Positions 32,459 through 41,939 of a stretch of 64,000 nucleotides of DNA are shown here, in pieces. Source of the DNA: Geobacter sp. OR-1 (GTDB taxonomy: Bacteria; Desulfobacterota; Desulfuromonadia; Geobacterales; DSM-12255). Within the stretch, counting starts at the first letter, position 1, and each line of letters starts with the position of its first letter. Below the pieces are notes generated by a model. It was not told where the DNA came from. It did not search any database and saw only the letters and a list, made by a program, of their open reading frames with translations. The translations under genes were made by a program, and so were the position numbers. The stretch spans positions 1 to 64,000 of the forward strand of contig NZ_BAZF01000018.1 in the NCBI RefSeq assembly GCF_000813145.1, in the 5' to 3' direction.

Positions 32459-35400
32459 TCACTCGTCTTCGTTCTCGAGCAGTTCAACGTCCAGACAAAG
32501 GGACTGAAGCTCCTTGATCAAAACGTTAAATGACTCCGGCAATCCAGGCTCAAGGGTATGTTTACCCTTGACAATAGCCTCGTACATCCGGGTTCGGCCT
32601 GCCACGTCGTCAGACTTGACAGTAAGGAACTCCTGAAGTGCATAGGCTGCCCCGTAAGCCTCCATGGCCCAGACTTCCATTTCCCCCAGACGCTGGCCGC
32701 CGAATTGCGCCTTACCGCCGAGAGGCTGTTGGGTAACAAGGCTGTACGGACCGATTGACCGGGCGTGAATCTTGTCATCGACCAAGTGATGGAGCTTAAG
32801 GACATACATAACGCCAACCGTGACCTTATGCTTGAACGAGTCTCCGGTTTTGCCGTCATACAGAGTAACCTGGGCAGAGCTATCGAAGCCGGCTTTCTTG
32901 AGCATTCCCTGGATATTCTCTTCAGTGGCGCCCTCAAAAACCGATGATGCCATCGGCACGCCGCGCTTCAATCTTTTCGCGACATTGTGCAGTTCATCTT
33001 CTTCCAGTGAATCGATGAACTTGTTCATGTCCTTGTCGGTGTAGACATCCTTGATTGCCTTCTTTATGGCCTCGGCAGGAGAGTTCTTTTCCAGCAGCTC
33101 TTCTATTTTCCAACCGATCCCTTTAGCGGCCCACCCAAGATGGGTTTCCAGAATCTGTCCCACGTTCATACGTGAAGGAACGCCGAGGGGGTTCAAAACG
33201 ACCTCGACCGGACGGCCATCTTCCATATATGGCATATCCTCTTCCGGAAGGATTCGGGAAACGACACCCTTGTTACCGTGACGCCCTGCCATCTTGTCAC
33301 CGACCTGCAGCTTGCGCTTGATGGCAATATAAACCTTTACCATCTTGATGACGCCCGGAGGGAGGTCATCGCCACGCTTCAGCTTCTGGATCTTATCGTC
33401 AAAAACGTACCTGATCAAATCGATCTTCTGATAAAGATTCGACAGGAGTTGCGATACCTTGTCTTCGACATCGTCGCCATCGCTGACTGATATCTCATCC
33501 CACCTTTCGAGCGGAATGGTTCCGAGCAGCTCATCGGTGATCTTCTTGTCCTTGGCAAGCAGAATCTTGCCATCTTTTCCCTCTATCTTGACTGCCGATG
33601 TCCTGCCTACGAGAAGCCTTTTGAGTTTCCCGAGTGCGGAATCACGAATGATACGAATTTCGTCCTGTTCATCCTTGCGGAGCTTCTCCTCCTCGGCCCG
33701 TTCAATGATCTCTGTTCTGGCATCCTTGTCAGAGCCTTTACGGGAGAAGATCTTGGCCCCGATAACCGTGCCTTCCACGCCTGGCGGAACGCGAAGTGAT
33801 GTGTCCCTGACATCGCCGGCCTTTTCTCCGAAAATTGCGCGCAAAAGTTTTTCTTCCGGAGACAGCTGAGTTTCACCTTTTGGGGTGATCTTGCCGACCA
33901 GGATGTCTCCCGGCTTGACCTCAGCACCGATACGAATAATCCCTGATTCATCCAGGTCCTTGAGAGTCTCCTCGCCAAGGTTCGGTATATCGGCAGTGAT
34001 CTCTTCCTTGCCCAGCTTGGTGTCCCGGGCAACACACTCGAACTCTTCAATATGAATCGAGGTATAACGGTCATCCTTGACCAGCTTTTCCGAGATAAGA
34101 ATGGAGTCCTCGAAATTGTAACCACCCCACGGCATGAACGCGACTACAATATTCTGGCCGAGAGCCAACTCTCCCATGTCTGTAGAAGGTCCGTCAGCAA
34201 TTACGTCGCTTCGCTTGACATGATCTCCGACCTTGACCACCGGACGCTGGTTGATGCAGGTGTTCTGATTGGATCGGGCAAACTTGATCAGGTTGTAAAT
34301 GTCAACGCCGGTGCCCATCTCATCGAATTCATCGTCATCGATCTTGACAACGATCCTGGAAGCATCGACCGACTCGACAACGCCGTTGTGGCGGGCAACA
34401 ACCGAAACACCGGAATCACGCGCAACAACCCGCTCCATGCCGGTACCGACGAGCGGCGAATCGGCACGCAGCAACGGAACCGCCTGGCGCTGCATGTTGG
34501 ATCCCATCAAGGCCCGGTTGGCGTCGTCGTTCTCAAGGAACGGGATCAGTGATGCGGCAACGGAAACCAGCTGCATTGGAGCCACGTCCATCAACTCGAT
34601 CTCATCGCGTCCCACCAGGACAAACTCGCCGGATTTTCTGGCCGATACATAGTCGGCCTCAAAACGACCGTCCTTATCCATCTCGGCATTTGCCTGGGCA
34701 ATGGCATGACCTTCTTCTTCCAAGGCGGAGAAGAAGCGGACTTCGTTGGTAACCTTGCCTTCCTTTACTATCCGGTACGGAGTCTCAACGAAACCATGTT
34801 CATTGATCCGTGCATAAGTGGAAAGCGAGGCGATAAGACCGATGTTCGGTCCTTCCGGGGTTTCAATCGGACAGACTCGACCGTAGTGGGTCGGATGAAC
34901 GTCTCGAACCTCGAAGCCAGCACGTTCACGGGTCAGGCCCCCAGGTCCCAGGGCCGACAGACGCCGCTTGTGAGTAACCTCGGAAAGCGGGTTGGTCTGG
35001 TCCATAAACTGCGACAGCTGGGAGGAGCCGAAAAACTCCTTCACAACTGCAGATACCGGCTTGGAGTTAATGAGATCGTGCGGCATGAGGTTCTCGACCT
35101 CCTGCAGACTCATCCTCTCTTTAATTGCCCGTTCCATCCTGACCAGTCCGATGCGGTACTGGTTCTCCAGCAGTTCACCGACAGCACGAACGCGACGATT
35201 CCCGAGATGATCGATATCATCGATATTCCCTTTGCCGTTCTTCAGGTCAATCAGGTACCGGACTACCTCAAGCACATCCTCTTTGGTAAGCACCTGGCAA
35301 TCAAGCGGGGTGGTGAGACCCAGTTTGTGATTGAGTTTGAGCCGGCCGACTGCAGAGAGGTCATAGCGCTCCGGATTGAAGAACAGATTGCCGAAAAGCG

Positions 35401-36571
35401 CCACAGCACTCTTAATCGTAGGAGGATCGCCCGGGCGCAGTCTGCGATAAATCTCAATCAAGGCATCATCAGTCGTCGAAATCTTGTCAATGATGATGGT
35501 GTCCCGGAAAGAGGAGGTCGCATGAGTTCCGTCAATGAACAACACCTGGAAAGTCTCTATGCCACGGGCGCGAAGCTCTATCAGCTTCGACTGGGTGATC
35601 TCTTCGTTACATTCAATCAGTATCTCGCCGGTAGAAGGGTCGACGATGTCATGGCACGAAAAACGGCCAATGACCTCTTCCTCAGAAATCGGGATCTGGG
35701 AAATCTCGTGCTCTTCCATCTTCCTGATCGCTGCTTTGGTAAATTTCCGATTAGCTTTGAGAAGAACCTCGCCACTCTTGGCGTCGACAATATCGCTAGT
35801 GGCCTTTTGATTAATCAAAAGCTCTGGATCAGCAGCCTTTGCAAGCCTTTCGCCACTAACAACGATTGATTCGCTACGGTAATAATAATTCAGCAGCTCT
35901 TCAGTCGTATAACCAAGTGCCTTAAGAAGAACGGTTGCCGGCATCTTGCGCCGACGGTCGATCCTAACGTAAAGAATATCTTTATGATCAAACTCGAAGT
36001 CGAGCCATGACCCGCGGTACGGGATCACGCGAGCCGAATAGAGCACCTTCCCGCTTGAGTGTGTTTTTCCTTTGTCATGATCGTAAAATACGCCTGGTGA
36101 ACGATGGAGCTGGCTGACGATAACCCGCTCGGTACCGTTAATGATAAAGGTGCCATTATCGGTCATGAGGGGTATTTCGCCGAAATAAACCTCCTGCTCC
36201 TTTATGTCCCGGATTGATCTGGCGTTGCTGTCCTTGTTGACGTCCCAGACAACGAGCCTGACCTTCACTTTCATCGGAGCCGCAAATGTCATCCCTCTCT
36301 GATGACATTCCTCCACATCGTACTTTGGCGTTCCTAGGGAATATGACACATATTCGAGAGAAGCAGTTTCACTGAAGTCCCTGATCGGGAACACGCTGCG
36401 GAACACTGCCTCAAGGCCAAAGTTTTTTCTTGCATCAATTGGCACTTCAAGTTGCAGGAACCGCTTATATGAATTTTTTTGGATGTCAATCAGGTTGGGT
36501 ATGTCGATAATTTTCTTTATTTTTGCGAAGTTTTTGCGAAGAAGGGGGTTATTCGCGATAGAATACGCCAT
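32459..36571 (-). CDS. rpoB: DNA-directed RNA polymerase beta subunit
   Basis: Forms the other half of the active-site cleft, 1370 residues from the chosen start [15 protein letters not shown]. The ATG at 36571 follows AAAGGAGA at about 8 nt; the open frame extends 22 codons further without homology-like sequence. Rifampicin-region segments are intact ([31 protein letters not shown]), and the C-terminal [25 protein letters not shown] is conserved. The rifampicin region looks like the sensitive type. Confidence 0.98.
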   Translation of the reverse strand: MAYSIANNPLLRKNFAKIKKIIDIPNLIDIQKNSYKRFLQLEVPIDARKNFGLEAVFRSVFPIRDFSETASLEYVSYSLGTPKYDVEECHQRGMTFAAPMKVKVRLVVWDVNKDSNARSIRDIKEQEVYFGEIPLMTDNGTFIINGTERVIVSQLHRSPGVFYDHDKGKTHSSGKVLYSARVIPYRGSWLDFEFDHKDILYVRIDRRRKMPATVLLKALGYTTEELLNYYYRSESIVVSGERLAKAADPELLINQKATSDIVDAKSGEVLLKANRKFTKAAIRKMEEHEISQIPISEEEVIGRFSCHDIVDPSTGEILIECNEEITQSKLIELRARGIETFQVLFIDGTHATSSFRDTIIIDKISTTDDALIEIYRRLRPGDPPTIKSAVALFGNLFFNPERYDLSAVGRLKLNHKLGLTTPLDCQVLTKEDVLEVVRYLIDLKNGKGNIDDIDHLGNRRVRAVGELLENQYRIGLVRMERAIKERMSLQEVENLMPHDLINSKPVSAVVKEFFGSSQLSQFMDQTNPLSEVTHKRRLSALGPGGLTRERAGFEVRDVHPTHYGRVCPIETPEGPNIGLIASLSTYARINEHGFVETPYRIVKEGKVTNEVRFFSALEEEGHAIAQANAEMDKDGRFEADYVSARKSGEFVLVGRDEIELMDVAPMQLVSVAASLIPFLENDDANRALMGSNMQRQAVPLLRADSPLVGTGMERVVARDSGVSVVARHNGVVESVDASRIVVKIDDDEFDEMGTGVDIYNLIKFARSNQNTCINQRPVVKVGDHVKRSDVIADGPSTDMGELALGQNIVVAFMPWGGYNFEDSILISEKLVKDDRYTSIHIEEFECVARDTKLGKEEITADIPNLGEETLKDLDESGIIRIGAEVKPGDILVGKITPKGETQLSPEEKLLRAIFGEKAGDVRDTSLRVPPGVEGTVIGAKIFSRKGSDKDARTEIIERAEEEKLRKDEQDEIRIIRDSALGKLKRLLVGRTSAVKIEGKDGKILLAKDKKITDELLGTIPLERWDEISVSDGDDVEDKVSQLLSNLYQKIDLIRYVFDDKIQKLKRGDDLPPGVIKMVKVYIAIKRKLQVGDKMAGRHGNKGVVSRILPEEDMPYMEDGRPVEVVLNPLGVPSRMNVGQILETHLGWAAKGIGWKIEELLEKNSPAEAIKKAIKDVYTDKDMNKFIDSLEEDELHNVAKRLKRGVPMASSVFEGATEENIQGMLKKAGFDSSAQVTLYDGKTGDSFKHKVTVGVMYVLKLHHLVDDKIHARSIGPYSLVTQQPLGGKAQFGGQRLGEMEVWAMEAYGAAYALQEFLTVKSDDVAGRTRMYEAIVKGKHTLEPGLPESFNVLIKELQSLCLDVELLENEDE

Positions 36572-36690
36572 TAAGGGGTCTCCTTTGTTGCTAGGCTCCA
36601 AAAGCGTCAAACACTCTTGGCTGACTACCTGAATCAAGCAATTTCAAGTAGTTGGCGTCACGAAGCACAAGCCCGCCAACAAAATAGAAC

Positions 36691-36719
36691 AGCCAAGGCC
36701 GCCTGGAGCGACCTTGGCT
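36691..36719 (-). terminator. Hairpin between rplL and rpoB (attenuator or processing site)
   Basis: An 8-bp stem AGCCAAGG/CCTTGGCT (36691-36698 with 36712-36719) followed on the minus strand by an imperfect T-rich stretch (GTTCTATTTT). In E. coli an attenuator and an RNase III site occupy this same junction, tuning polymerase subunits below r-proteins; a similar role is inferred here. Confidence 0.6.
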
Positions 36720-36743
36720 AATGCTCAACAATATGGACGACAG

Positions 36744-37121
36744 TTATTTAACTTCCACTTCAGCGCCAGCTTCAACGAGCTGCTTCTTGGCTTCTTCAGC
36801 TTCGTCCTTGGAAACGCCGGTCTTGACAGGCTGAGGAGCACCGTCAACAAGGTCCTTCGCTTCTTTCAGACCAAGGCTGGTAAGAGCGCGCACAACTTTA
36901 ATGACGTTGATCTTGTTGGCGCCGGCAGCCTTGAGGATTACGTCAAATTCGGTCTTTTCTTCAGCTGCCTCGGCAGCGGCAGCCGGGGCAGCAGCAGCTA
37001 CAGCAACCGGAGCAGCGGCGGAAACGCCGAATTTTTCTTCAAGTTCTTTTACCATTTCAGCCAGTTCAAGAACGGTCATGCTCTCGATAAACTTAATTAC
37101 GTCGTCTTTGGTAATAGCCAT
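36744..37121 (-). CDS. rplL: 50S ribosomal protein L7/L12
   Basis: Stalk protein that recruits elongation factors, 125 residues. It has an N-terminal dimerisation domain ([25 protein letters not shown]), an Ala-rich flexible hinge (residues about 34-54) and a C-terminal factor-binding domain ([41 protein letters not shown]). Downstream of rplJ, the gene for its anchoring partner. Confidence 0.98.
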   Translation of the reverse strand: MAITKDDVIKFIESMTVLELAEMVKELEEKFGVSAAAPVAVAAAAPAAAAEAAEEKTEFDVILKAAGANKINVIKVVRALTSLGLKEAKDLVDGAPQPVKTGVSKDEAEEAKKQLVEAGAEVEVK

Positions 37122-37156
37122 CGCTATATTTCCTCCATCGTTTGATTTTTAATAAG

Positions 37157-37681
37157 TTAATTGCCTTCTTTTTGAATGCGGATTGCATTGAGTGCGCGGA
37201 CAAAACTTCCCGGAACAGCAGCAAGCACGCCAACGAAGTTGGTTGCCGGCGCATTCATCGATCCGAGCATCTTCGCCAAGAGAACCTCTCTGCTGGGCAG
37301 ATCGGCAAGTGCCTGTATATCGGCAACTGAAATGGATTTCCCAGACAGAACGCCACCTTTGAGCTTAAAGGGGATCTGCTGATCCTTATCAAAGCGAGAG
37401 AGAACCTTTGCTGCTGCTACCGGGTCAGAGTAGCTCATGGCTACGGCAGTAGGCCCGGCAAAGTGCTCATTCAATGACAGCTTGTCTGTGTCGCGAACTG
37501 CCAGTTCAAGAAGAGTGTTTTTAACAACTTTATACTCTACTTCAGCCTTGCGAAGCTCATTTCTGAGCTCAGTGACCTTGCCGACATCCAGGCCGCGAAA
37601 GTCAGCCAGAAAAACAGCTTTTGCACGGTCAAGCTTGTCATGAAGTTCGGCGACAACCTGTTTTTTACTTTCCTTATTCAA
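37157..37681 (-). CDS. rplJ: 50S ribosomal protein L10
   Basis: Stalk base protein of 174 residues. The N-terminal 23S-binding domain includes [26 protein letters not shown]. The C-terminal helix (residues about 145-170) carries L7/L12 dimers. The L10 leader lies just upstream, so autoregulation by the L10-L7/L12 complex is expected. The ATG follows AAAGGAGGAAG. Confidence 0.98.
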   Translation of the reverse strand: MNKESKKQVVAELHDKLDRAKAVFLADFRGLDVGKVTELRNELRKAEVEYKVVKNTLLELAVRDTDKLSLNEHFAGPTAVAMSYSDPVAAAKVLSRFDKDQQIPFKLKGGVLSGKSISVADIQALADLPSREVLLAKMLGSMNAPATNFVGVLAAVPGSFVRALNAIRIQKEGN

Positions 37682-37706
37682 GCGCCTTCCTCCTTTCTTT
37701 GGGGTT

Positions 37707-37834
37707 AAGGGTCTTCCGGACCCTTGCCAAAGTCAAGAAGTTACTGCTATTGCAGCTTCATTCTTCCAAGTCTCGGCTGGCTGACCATCATTTAAGTCGA
37801 ATGGACCCGACACCAGCTGTCTCTGACTTTGGCA
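37707..37834 (-). promoter_or_regulatory. Ribosomal protein L10 leader
   Basis: Between rplA and rplJ the minus-strand RNA has a perfect 11-bp closing stem UGCCAAAGUCA (37834-37824) with UGACUUUGGCA (37735-37725). The interior holds the AGAGACAGCUGGUGU and GCCAGCCGAGA segments typical of L10 leaders. A second hairpin AAGGGUC/GACCCUU (37725-37707) lies just before the rplJ ribosome site. Known leaders of this kind bind L10-(L12)4 to repress rplJL translation. Confidence 0.85.
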
Positions 37835-37850
37835 TGAAAACAATATTTAT

Positions 37851-38552
37851 TTACAGTTGCGATGCAACATCAGCTGCGTCTATGCGTAAACCAGGTCCCA
37901 TCGTAGTCGAAAGGCTGATCTTTTTAACATAGGTCCCTTTTGCTGCAGAAGGCTTCGCCTTCATCAAGGCATCCAGCAGAGCAAGGATGTTCTCCTGAAG
38001 CTTAACGGCATCAAAGGAGACTTTGCCCACCGGTGCATGGATAATCCCGGCCTTCTCAACCCGGAATTCAACCTTACCCGACTTGGACTCGCTAACCGCA
38101 CGCCCGACGTCAAAGGTGACCGTGCCGACCTTGGGGTTAGGCATAAGACCTCGGGGGCCGAGCAACTTACCGATCTTGCCGACAATACCCATCATATCCG
38201 GGGTCGCGATTGCAGTATCGAAATCGAACCAACCCTCCTGGATCTTGGCAACGAGATCTTCGGCACCGACATAATCGGCGCCAGCATCCCTGGCTTCCTT
38301 TTCCTTCTCGCCCTTGGCAAAGACCAGTACGCGAACAGTCTTCCCCAAGCCATTCGGGAGAACTACTGCTCCCCTGACCATCTGGTCGGCATGACGCGGG
38401 TCAACACCAAGACGTACCGCCAAATCTACAGTTTCATCAAATTTGGCATAAGAGGTATTTTTCAGAAGCTCAACACCCTCTTTGAGAAGATAATTTTTTG
38501 CGCGATCAACAGCGGCAAGCGCTGCTTTATGTTTTTTGGCTTTGGTAGGCAT
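37851..38552 (-). CDS. rplA: 50S ribosomal protein L1
   Basis: Mobile L1-stalk protein of 233 residues guiding E-site tRNA release, and in many bacteria the repressor of rplKA. Domain I segments include [36 protein letters not shown]; the loop [14 protein letters not shown] (about residues 131-144) is diagnostic. Confidence 0.98.
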   Translation of the reverse strand: MPTKAKKHKAALAAVDRAKNYLLKEGVELLKNTSYAKFDETVDLAVRLGVDPRHADQMVRGAVVLPNGLGKTVRVLVFAKGEKEKEARDAGADYVGAEDLVAKIQEGWFDFDTAIATPDMMGIVGKIGKLLGPRGLMPNPKVGTVTFDVGRAVSESKSGKVEFRVEKAGIIHAPVGKVSFDAVKLQENILALLDALMKAKPSAAKGTYVKKISLSTTMGPGLRIDAADVASQL

Positions 38553-38573
38553 TGCGATTCACCCTCTCATTCT

Positions 38574-38996
38574 TTAGACAATGTCAACGCCCATACTGCG
38601 GGCGGTACCTTCTATTGTGCGCATTGCAGCTTCGAGACTTGCTGCATTCAAATCAGGCATTTTCTTCTTGGCAATCTCTTCGACCTGGGCCTTGGTAAGC
38701 TTGCCTACCTTGTTCTTGTTGGGAACGCTGGAACCGCTGGCAAGTCCGAGAGCCTTTTTAATCAAGACAGGAGCCGGAGGGGTCTTGGTAATAAAGCTGA
38801 ACGAACGATCAGCGTATACGGTTATCACAACCGGAGTGATAGTGCCTTCGTCCCCCTGAGTCTTTGCGTTAAACGCCTTGCAAAACTCCATTATGTTGAC
38901 GCCATGCTGACCCAGCGCCGGTCCGATCGGAGGTGACGGGTTTGCTTTGCCGGCAGGAATTTGCAGTTTGATATATCCGGTAATTTTTTTTGCCAT
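38574..38996 (-). CDS. rplK: 50S ribosomal protein L11
   Basis: GTPase-centre protein of 140 residues with the proline-rich N-terminal domain ([23 protein letters not shown], residues about 10-32) that faces thiostrepton, and the RNA-binding C-terminal domain ([11 protein letters not shown]). Needed for RelA activation in other bacteria. First r-protein gene of the rif region. Confidence 0.98.
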   Translation of the reverse strand: MAKKITGYIKLQIPAGKANPSPPIGPALGQHGVNIMEFCKAFNAKTQGDEGTITPVVITVYADRSFSFITKTPPAPVLIKKALGLASGSSVPNKNKVGKLTKAQVEEIAKKKMPDLNAASLEAAMRTIEGTARSMGVDIV

Positions 38997-39055
38997 GATC
39001 TACTCCTTATTATTCATCTCCTGCTTCAGTGTGCCAAAAATGAGGCAGGCGGCTT

Positions 39056-39583
39056 CTACTGTTTCTCGACCTGCATAAACTCCAGTTCAACAGGTGTAGC
39101 CCTGCCAAAGATACTCACCATTACGCGCAGCTTGGCCTTATCCGGCTTGACGTCTTCCACAACGCCGGAAAAGTTAAGAAAGGGTCCATCTACCACCCGT
39201 ACGGTTTCACCAACCTCGAACTCAACTTTCGGACGGGGTTTTTCCGCGCCTTCTTCCATCCGCCGGGTAATCTTCTGCACTTCTTCCTCTGGTATCACCA
39301 TCGGATTATTACCACCGACGAATCCTGTCACCCTAGCGGTTTCCTTTACCGCGTGCCAGGTTTCATCATTAAGCTCCATGTTCACCAGGATATAACCCGG
39401 AAAAAACTTGCGAGTAGACGTTCTTTTTTCACCCTTCTTCAACTCAACGACAGTTTCAGACGGGATAAGGATTTCACCAAAAGATTCCTCTAGCCCGAGA
39501 TTTTTGATCCGCTCTTGAAGCGAGAGCTTGACACGATTCTCGAAACCGGAATATGTATGAACACCGTACCATTTTAGCGGCAT
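39056..39583 (-). CDS. nusG: Transcription termination/antitermination factor NusG
   Basis: Universally conserved elongation factor of 175 residues. It has an NGN domain (KWYGVHTYSGFENRVKLSLQERI, then FFPGYILVNMEL) and a C-terminal KOW domain (VGETVRVVDGPFLNFSGVVEDV, residues about 124-145). It couples polymerase to S10 and Rho. Encoded 15 nt after secE. Confidence 0.98.
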   Translation of the reverse strand: MPLKWYGVHTYSGFENRVKLSLQERIKNLGLEESFGEILIPSETVVELKKGEKRTSTRKFFPGYILVNMELNDETWHAVKETARVTGFVGGNNPMVIPEEEVQKITRRMEEGAEKPRPKVEFEVGETVRVVDGPFLNFSGVVEDVKPDKAKLRVMVSIFGRATPVELEFMQVEKQ

Positions 39584-39598
39584 AGACAGCTCGTTCCT

Positions 39599-39784
39599 TT
39601 AGGCCAGTATCAGGCGCATAAGCTTGGCAAGAACAACATCACAGGCACCAAGGTACAGGGAAATTATCAAGATTATGGCAACGACCACCCACGTCGTAGC
39701 GATTGTTTCCTTTCGGGCCGGCCAAGTAACCTTCTCAAGTTCACCTTTTACTTCTTCAAAAAAGTTTTTTGCATTTGAAAGCAC
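39599..39784 (-). CDS. secE: Preprotein translocase subunit SecE
   Basis: Short single-span SecE of 61 residues. It has an amphipathic N-terminal helix (AKNFFEEVKGELEKVTWPARKETI), the conserved VTWP-RKET motif, and one transmembrane helix (about residues 29-50). It clamps SecY, encoded in the spc part of the same supercluster. Confidence 0.96.
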   Translation of the reverse strand: MLSNAKNFFEEVKGELEKVTWPARKETIATTWVVVAIILIISLYLGACDVVLAKLMRLILA

Positions 39785-39812
39785 GGGTTACTCCATTCGC
39801 ATGAACTGAAAG

Positions 39813-39889
39813 TGGCAGGCCAGGAGGGATTCGAACCCCCAACATCCGGTTTTGGAGACCGGCGCTCTAGCCGTTAGAGCTACTGGCCT
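39813..39889 (-). tRNA. tRNA-Trp (anticodon CCA)
   Basis: A 77-nt cloverleaf including an encoded 3' CCA. Acceptor stem AGGCCAG/CTGGCCT with discriminator G, anticodon loop CTCCAAA with CCA, and T-arm GGTTCGAATCC. It lies between rpmG and secE, a common position. Confidence 0.96.
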
Positions 39890-39913
39890 GCAAGGCAAAA
39901 ACAGAACCGCGTA

Positions 39914-40063
39914 CTACTTGGTTTCTTTATGAGGAGTATGCTTGCGGCAGAAGCGGCAGTATTTGCTGAACTCAAGTTTTTCCGGAGTCGTTTTTTTGTT
40001 TTTGGTTGTAGTGTAATTTCTCTGCTTGCACTCGGTGCAGGAGAGTGTGATGATATCTCTCAT
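39914..40063 (-). CDS. rpmG: 50S ribosomal protein L33
   Basis: A 49-residue protein, [24 protein letters not shown]..., with zinc ligands C9, C12, C36 and C39, so it is the zinc-containing form. It ends ...HTPHKETK before TAG. Located between tuf2 and tRNA-Trp. The ATG at 40063 has an AAGAGATG-like weak ribosome site. Confidence 0.96.
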   Translation of the reverse strand: MRDIITLSCTECKQRNYTTTKNKKTTPEKLEFSKYCRFCRKHTPHKETK

Positions 40064-40090
40064 CTCTTGAATCCCTTCACAAAAGGGGAT

Positions 40091-40112
40091 GCGGGGAGAA
40101 AATTCTCCCCGC
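40091..40112 (-). terminator. Strong hairpin between tuf2 and rpmG
   Basis: Stem GCGGGGAG/CTCCCCGC of 8-10 bp with a short A/T loop. On the minus strand it is followed by ATCCCCTTTTG, so the T run is imperfect. Probably a partial terminator or an mRNA-end stabiliser allowing more tuf than rpmG-secE-nusG product. Confidence 0.55.
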
Positions 40113-40125
40113 TCGCCCTGCAGTA

Positions 40126-41316
40126 TTATTCGATAATCGAGCTAACTACGCCAGCGCCTACGGTACGGCCGCCTTCACGGATTGCGAAGCGAAGACCTTC
40201 GTCCATGGCGATCGGGGTGATCAGGTTGATGGTTACGGCTACGTTATCGCCAGGCATAACCATTTCGGTTCCGGCGGCAAGATCAACTATCCCGGTTACG
40301 TCGGTGGTCCTGAAGTAGAACTGGGGACGGTAGCCGTTGAAGAACGGGGTATGGCGGCCACCTTCTTCTTTGGTCAGGATGTATGCCTCTGCCTTGAATT
40401 TGGTGTGCGGAGTAATGGAGCCCGGCTTGGCAAGCACCTGGCCGCGCTCGATGTCTTCGCGCTTGACACCACGAAGCAGTGCGCCGATGTTGTCGCCGGC
40501 ACGCCCTTCGTCGAGCAGTTTGCGGAACATTTCCACGCCGGTGACGGTGGTCTTGGCAGTGGTCTTGATTCCAACGATCTCGACTTCTTCACCAACCTTG
40601 ACGATACCGCGCTCTACCCTGCCGGTGGCTACTGTACCACGACCGGAGATGGAGAAGACGTCTTCTACCGGCATGAGGAACGGCTTGTCAATGGCGCGCT
40701 CAGGCTCGGGAATGTAGCTGTCTACGGCGTCCATGAGGGCAAAGATGGAAGGCTCTGCGAGCTCACCTTTTTCACCGTTGAGTGCCTGAAGGGCGGACCC
40801 TTTGATGATGGGTACATCGTCACCGGGGAAGTCGTAGCTGGAGAGCAGTTCGCGGATCTCAAGCTCGACGAGTTCGAGAAGCTCGGCATCATCTACCATG
40901 TCTGCCTTGTTGAGGTAGACTACTATGTAAGGCACACCTACCTGACGGGCAAGCAGGATATGCTCGCGGGTCTGGGGCATGGGGCCGTCTGCTGCGGAAA
41001 CAACAAGGATTGCACCGTCCATCTGTGCGGCGCCGGTAATCATGTTCTTTACGTAGTCGGCGTGACCAGGGCAGTCAACGTGGGCATAGTGACGCTTATC
41101 GGTTTCGTACTCTACGTGAGCGGTGGCGATGGTGATGCCGCGCTCACGCTCTTCCGGGGCGTTGTCGATCTGATCAAATGCCTTGAACTCGGCCTGACCT
41201 TTGCCTGCCAGAACTTTCGTGATTGCCGCTGTCAGGGTCGTCTTGCCGTGGTCTACATGACCGATCGTCCCTATGTTTACATGCGGTTTCGTCCTCTCAA
41301 ATTTTGCCTTTGCCAT
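40126..41316 (-). CDS. tuf: Elongation factor Tu (copy 2)
   Basis: Second EF-Tu gene, 396 residues, differing from copy 1 at T9 and P189 only. G-motifs are the same (GHVDHGKTT 19-27, [12 protein letters not shown]). It is the tRNA-linked copy: four tRNA genes lie immediately upstream, as in the E. coli thrU-tyrU-glyT-thrT-tufB unit. Sequence identity with copy 1 covers the whole frame plus a few bases past the stop, consistent with gene conversion between paralogues. Confidence 0.99.
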   Translation of the reverse strand: MAKAKFERTKPHVNIGTIGHVDHGKTTLTAAITKVLAGKGQAEFKAFDQIDNAPEERERGITIATAHVEYETDKRHYAHVDCPGHADYVKNMITGAAQMDGAILVVSAADGPMPQTREHILLARQVGVPYIVVYLNKADMVDDAELLELVELEIRELLSSYDFPGDDVPIIKGSALQALNGEKGELAEPSIFALMDAVDSYIPEPERAIDKPFLMPVEDVFSISGRGTVATGRVERGIVKVGEEVEIVGIKTTAKTTVTGVEMFRKLLDEGRAGDNIGALLRGVKREDIERGQVLAKPGSITPHTKFKAEAYILTKEEGGRHTPFFNGYRPQFYFRTTDVTGIVDLAAGTEMVMPGDNVAVTINLITPIAMDEGLRFAIREGGRTVGAGVVSSIIE

Positions 41317-41383
41317 GGCATCCTCCGATCTAAATAGCCTAAGTTTCAGAGAATCTCTTCTCTAATGGTTTGTTTGTAAAAAA

Positions 41384-41459
<76 letters not shown>

Positions 41460-41471
41460 TTGCACAGATCT

Positions 41472-41548
41472 TGGAGCGGGAAACGGGACTCGAACCCGCG
41501 ACCCTCAGCTTGGAAGGCTGATGCTCTAGCCAACTGAGCTACTCCCGC
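41472..41548 (-). tRNA. tRNA-Gly (anticodon TCC)
   Basis: A 77-nt cloverleaf with encoded CCA. Acceptor GCGGGAG/TTCCCGC (one G-U), anticodon loop CTTCCAA (TCC), T-arm GGGTTCGAGTCCC. Third tRNA of the tuf2 cluster. Confidence 0.96.
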
Positions 41549-41657
41549 CTAATCCGGCCTATGAAGCTTTGTGAAGGCAGCTGACGTAAGCAAAGCCAGT
41601 ATATGCGGCCTGCGGCCTCCTGGGATTACTTCAGTCATCTGACTTCTGCAGAGTTTA

Positions 41658-41743
41658 TGGTGGAGGGAGGAGGATTCGAACCTCCGAAGTCGTCCGACGA
41701 CAGATTTACAGTCTGTTCCCTTTGGCCACTCGGGAATCCCTCC
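41658..41743 (-). tRNA. tRNA-Tyr (anticodon GTA)
   Basis: An 86-nt class II tRNA with encoded CCA and a long variable arm (GTCGTCCGACGAC region). Acceptor GGAGGGA/TCCCTCC, anticodon loop CTGTAAA (GTA). Position 34 G is a queuosine target for the Tgt encoded at 6.5 kb. Confidence 0.96.
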
Positions 41744-41778
41744 AAAAAGACAGGCCCTATACTGCTATTAATTCTAAC

Positions 41779-41854
41779 TGGAGCTGGCGATGGGACTCGA
41801 ACCCGCAACCTGCTGATTACAAGTCAGCTGCTCTGCCAATTGAGCTACGCCAGC
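41779..41854 (-). tRNA. tRNA-Thr (anticodon TGT)
   Basis: A 76-nt cloverleaf with encoded CCA. Acceptor GCTGGCG/CGCCAGC, anticodon loop CTTGTAA (TGT), T-arm GGGTTCGAGTCCC. First gene after the tRNA-tuf2 promoter. Confidence 0.96.
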
Positions 41855-41908
41855 AAAATCCCACCAAGCTTGAGCCAAAAAAACTGCAATTGGCGGACAG
41901 AAGTTTGT

Positions 41909-41938
41909 TATATAGTCGAAACGAGGAGAAGTTGTCAA
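41909..41938 (-). promoter_or_regulatory. Promoter of the tRNA-tuf2-secE-nusG transcript
   Basis: Minus-strand TTGACA (41938-41933), an 18-nt spacer and TATATA (41914-41909), about 55 nt upstream of tRNA-Thr(TGT). Its -35 box abuts the 3' end of the radical SAM gene. Confidence 0.8.
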
Positions 41939-41939
41939 G

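Noticed and set aside
34706-35869. 387-codon open frame antisense to rpoB
   Set aside because: Fully inside rpoB; no recognisable protein features.
36572-36637. 22-residue N-terminal extension of rpoB
   Set aside because: Lies upstream of a clear AAAGGAGA-ATG start and does not resemble the beta-subunit N-terminus.
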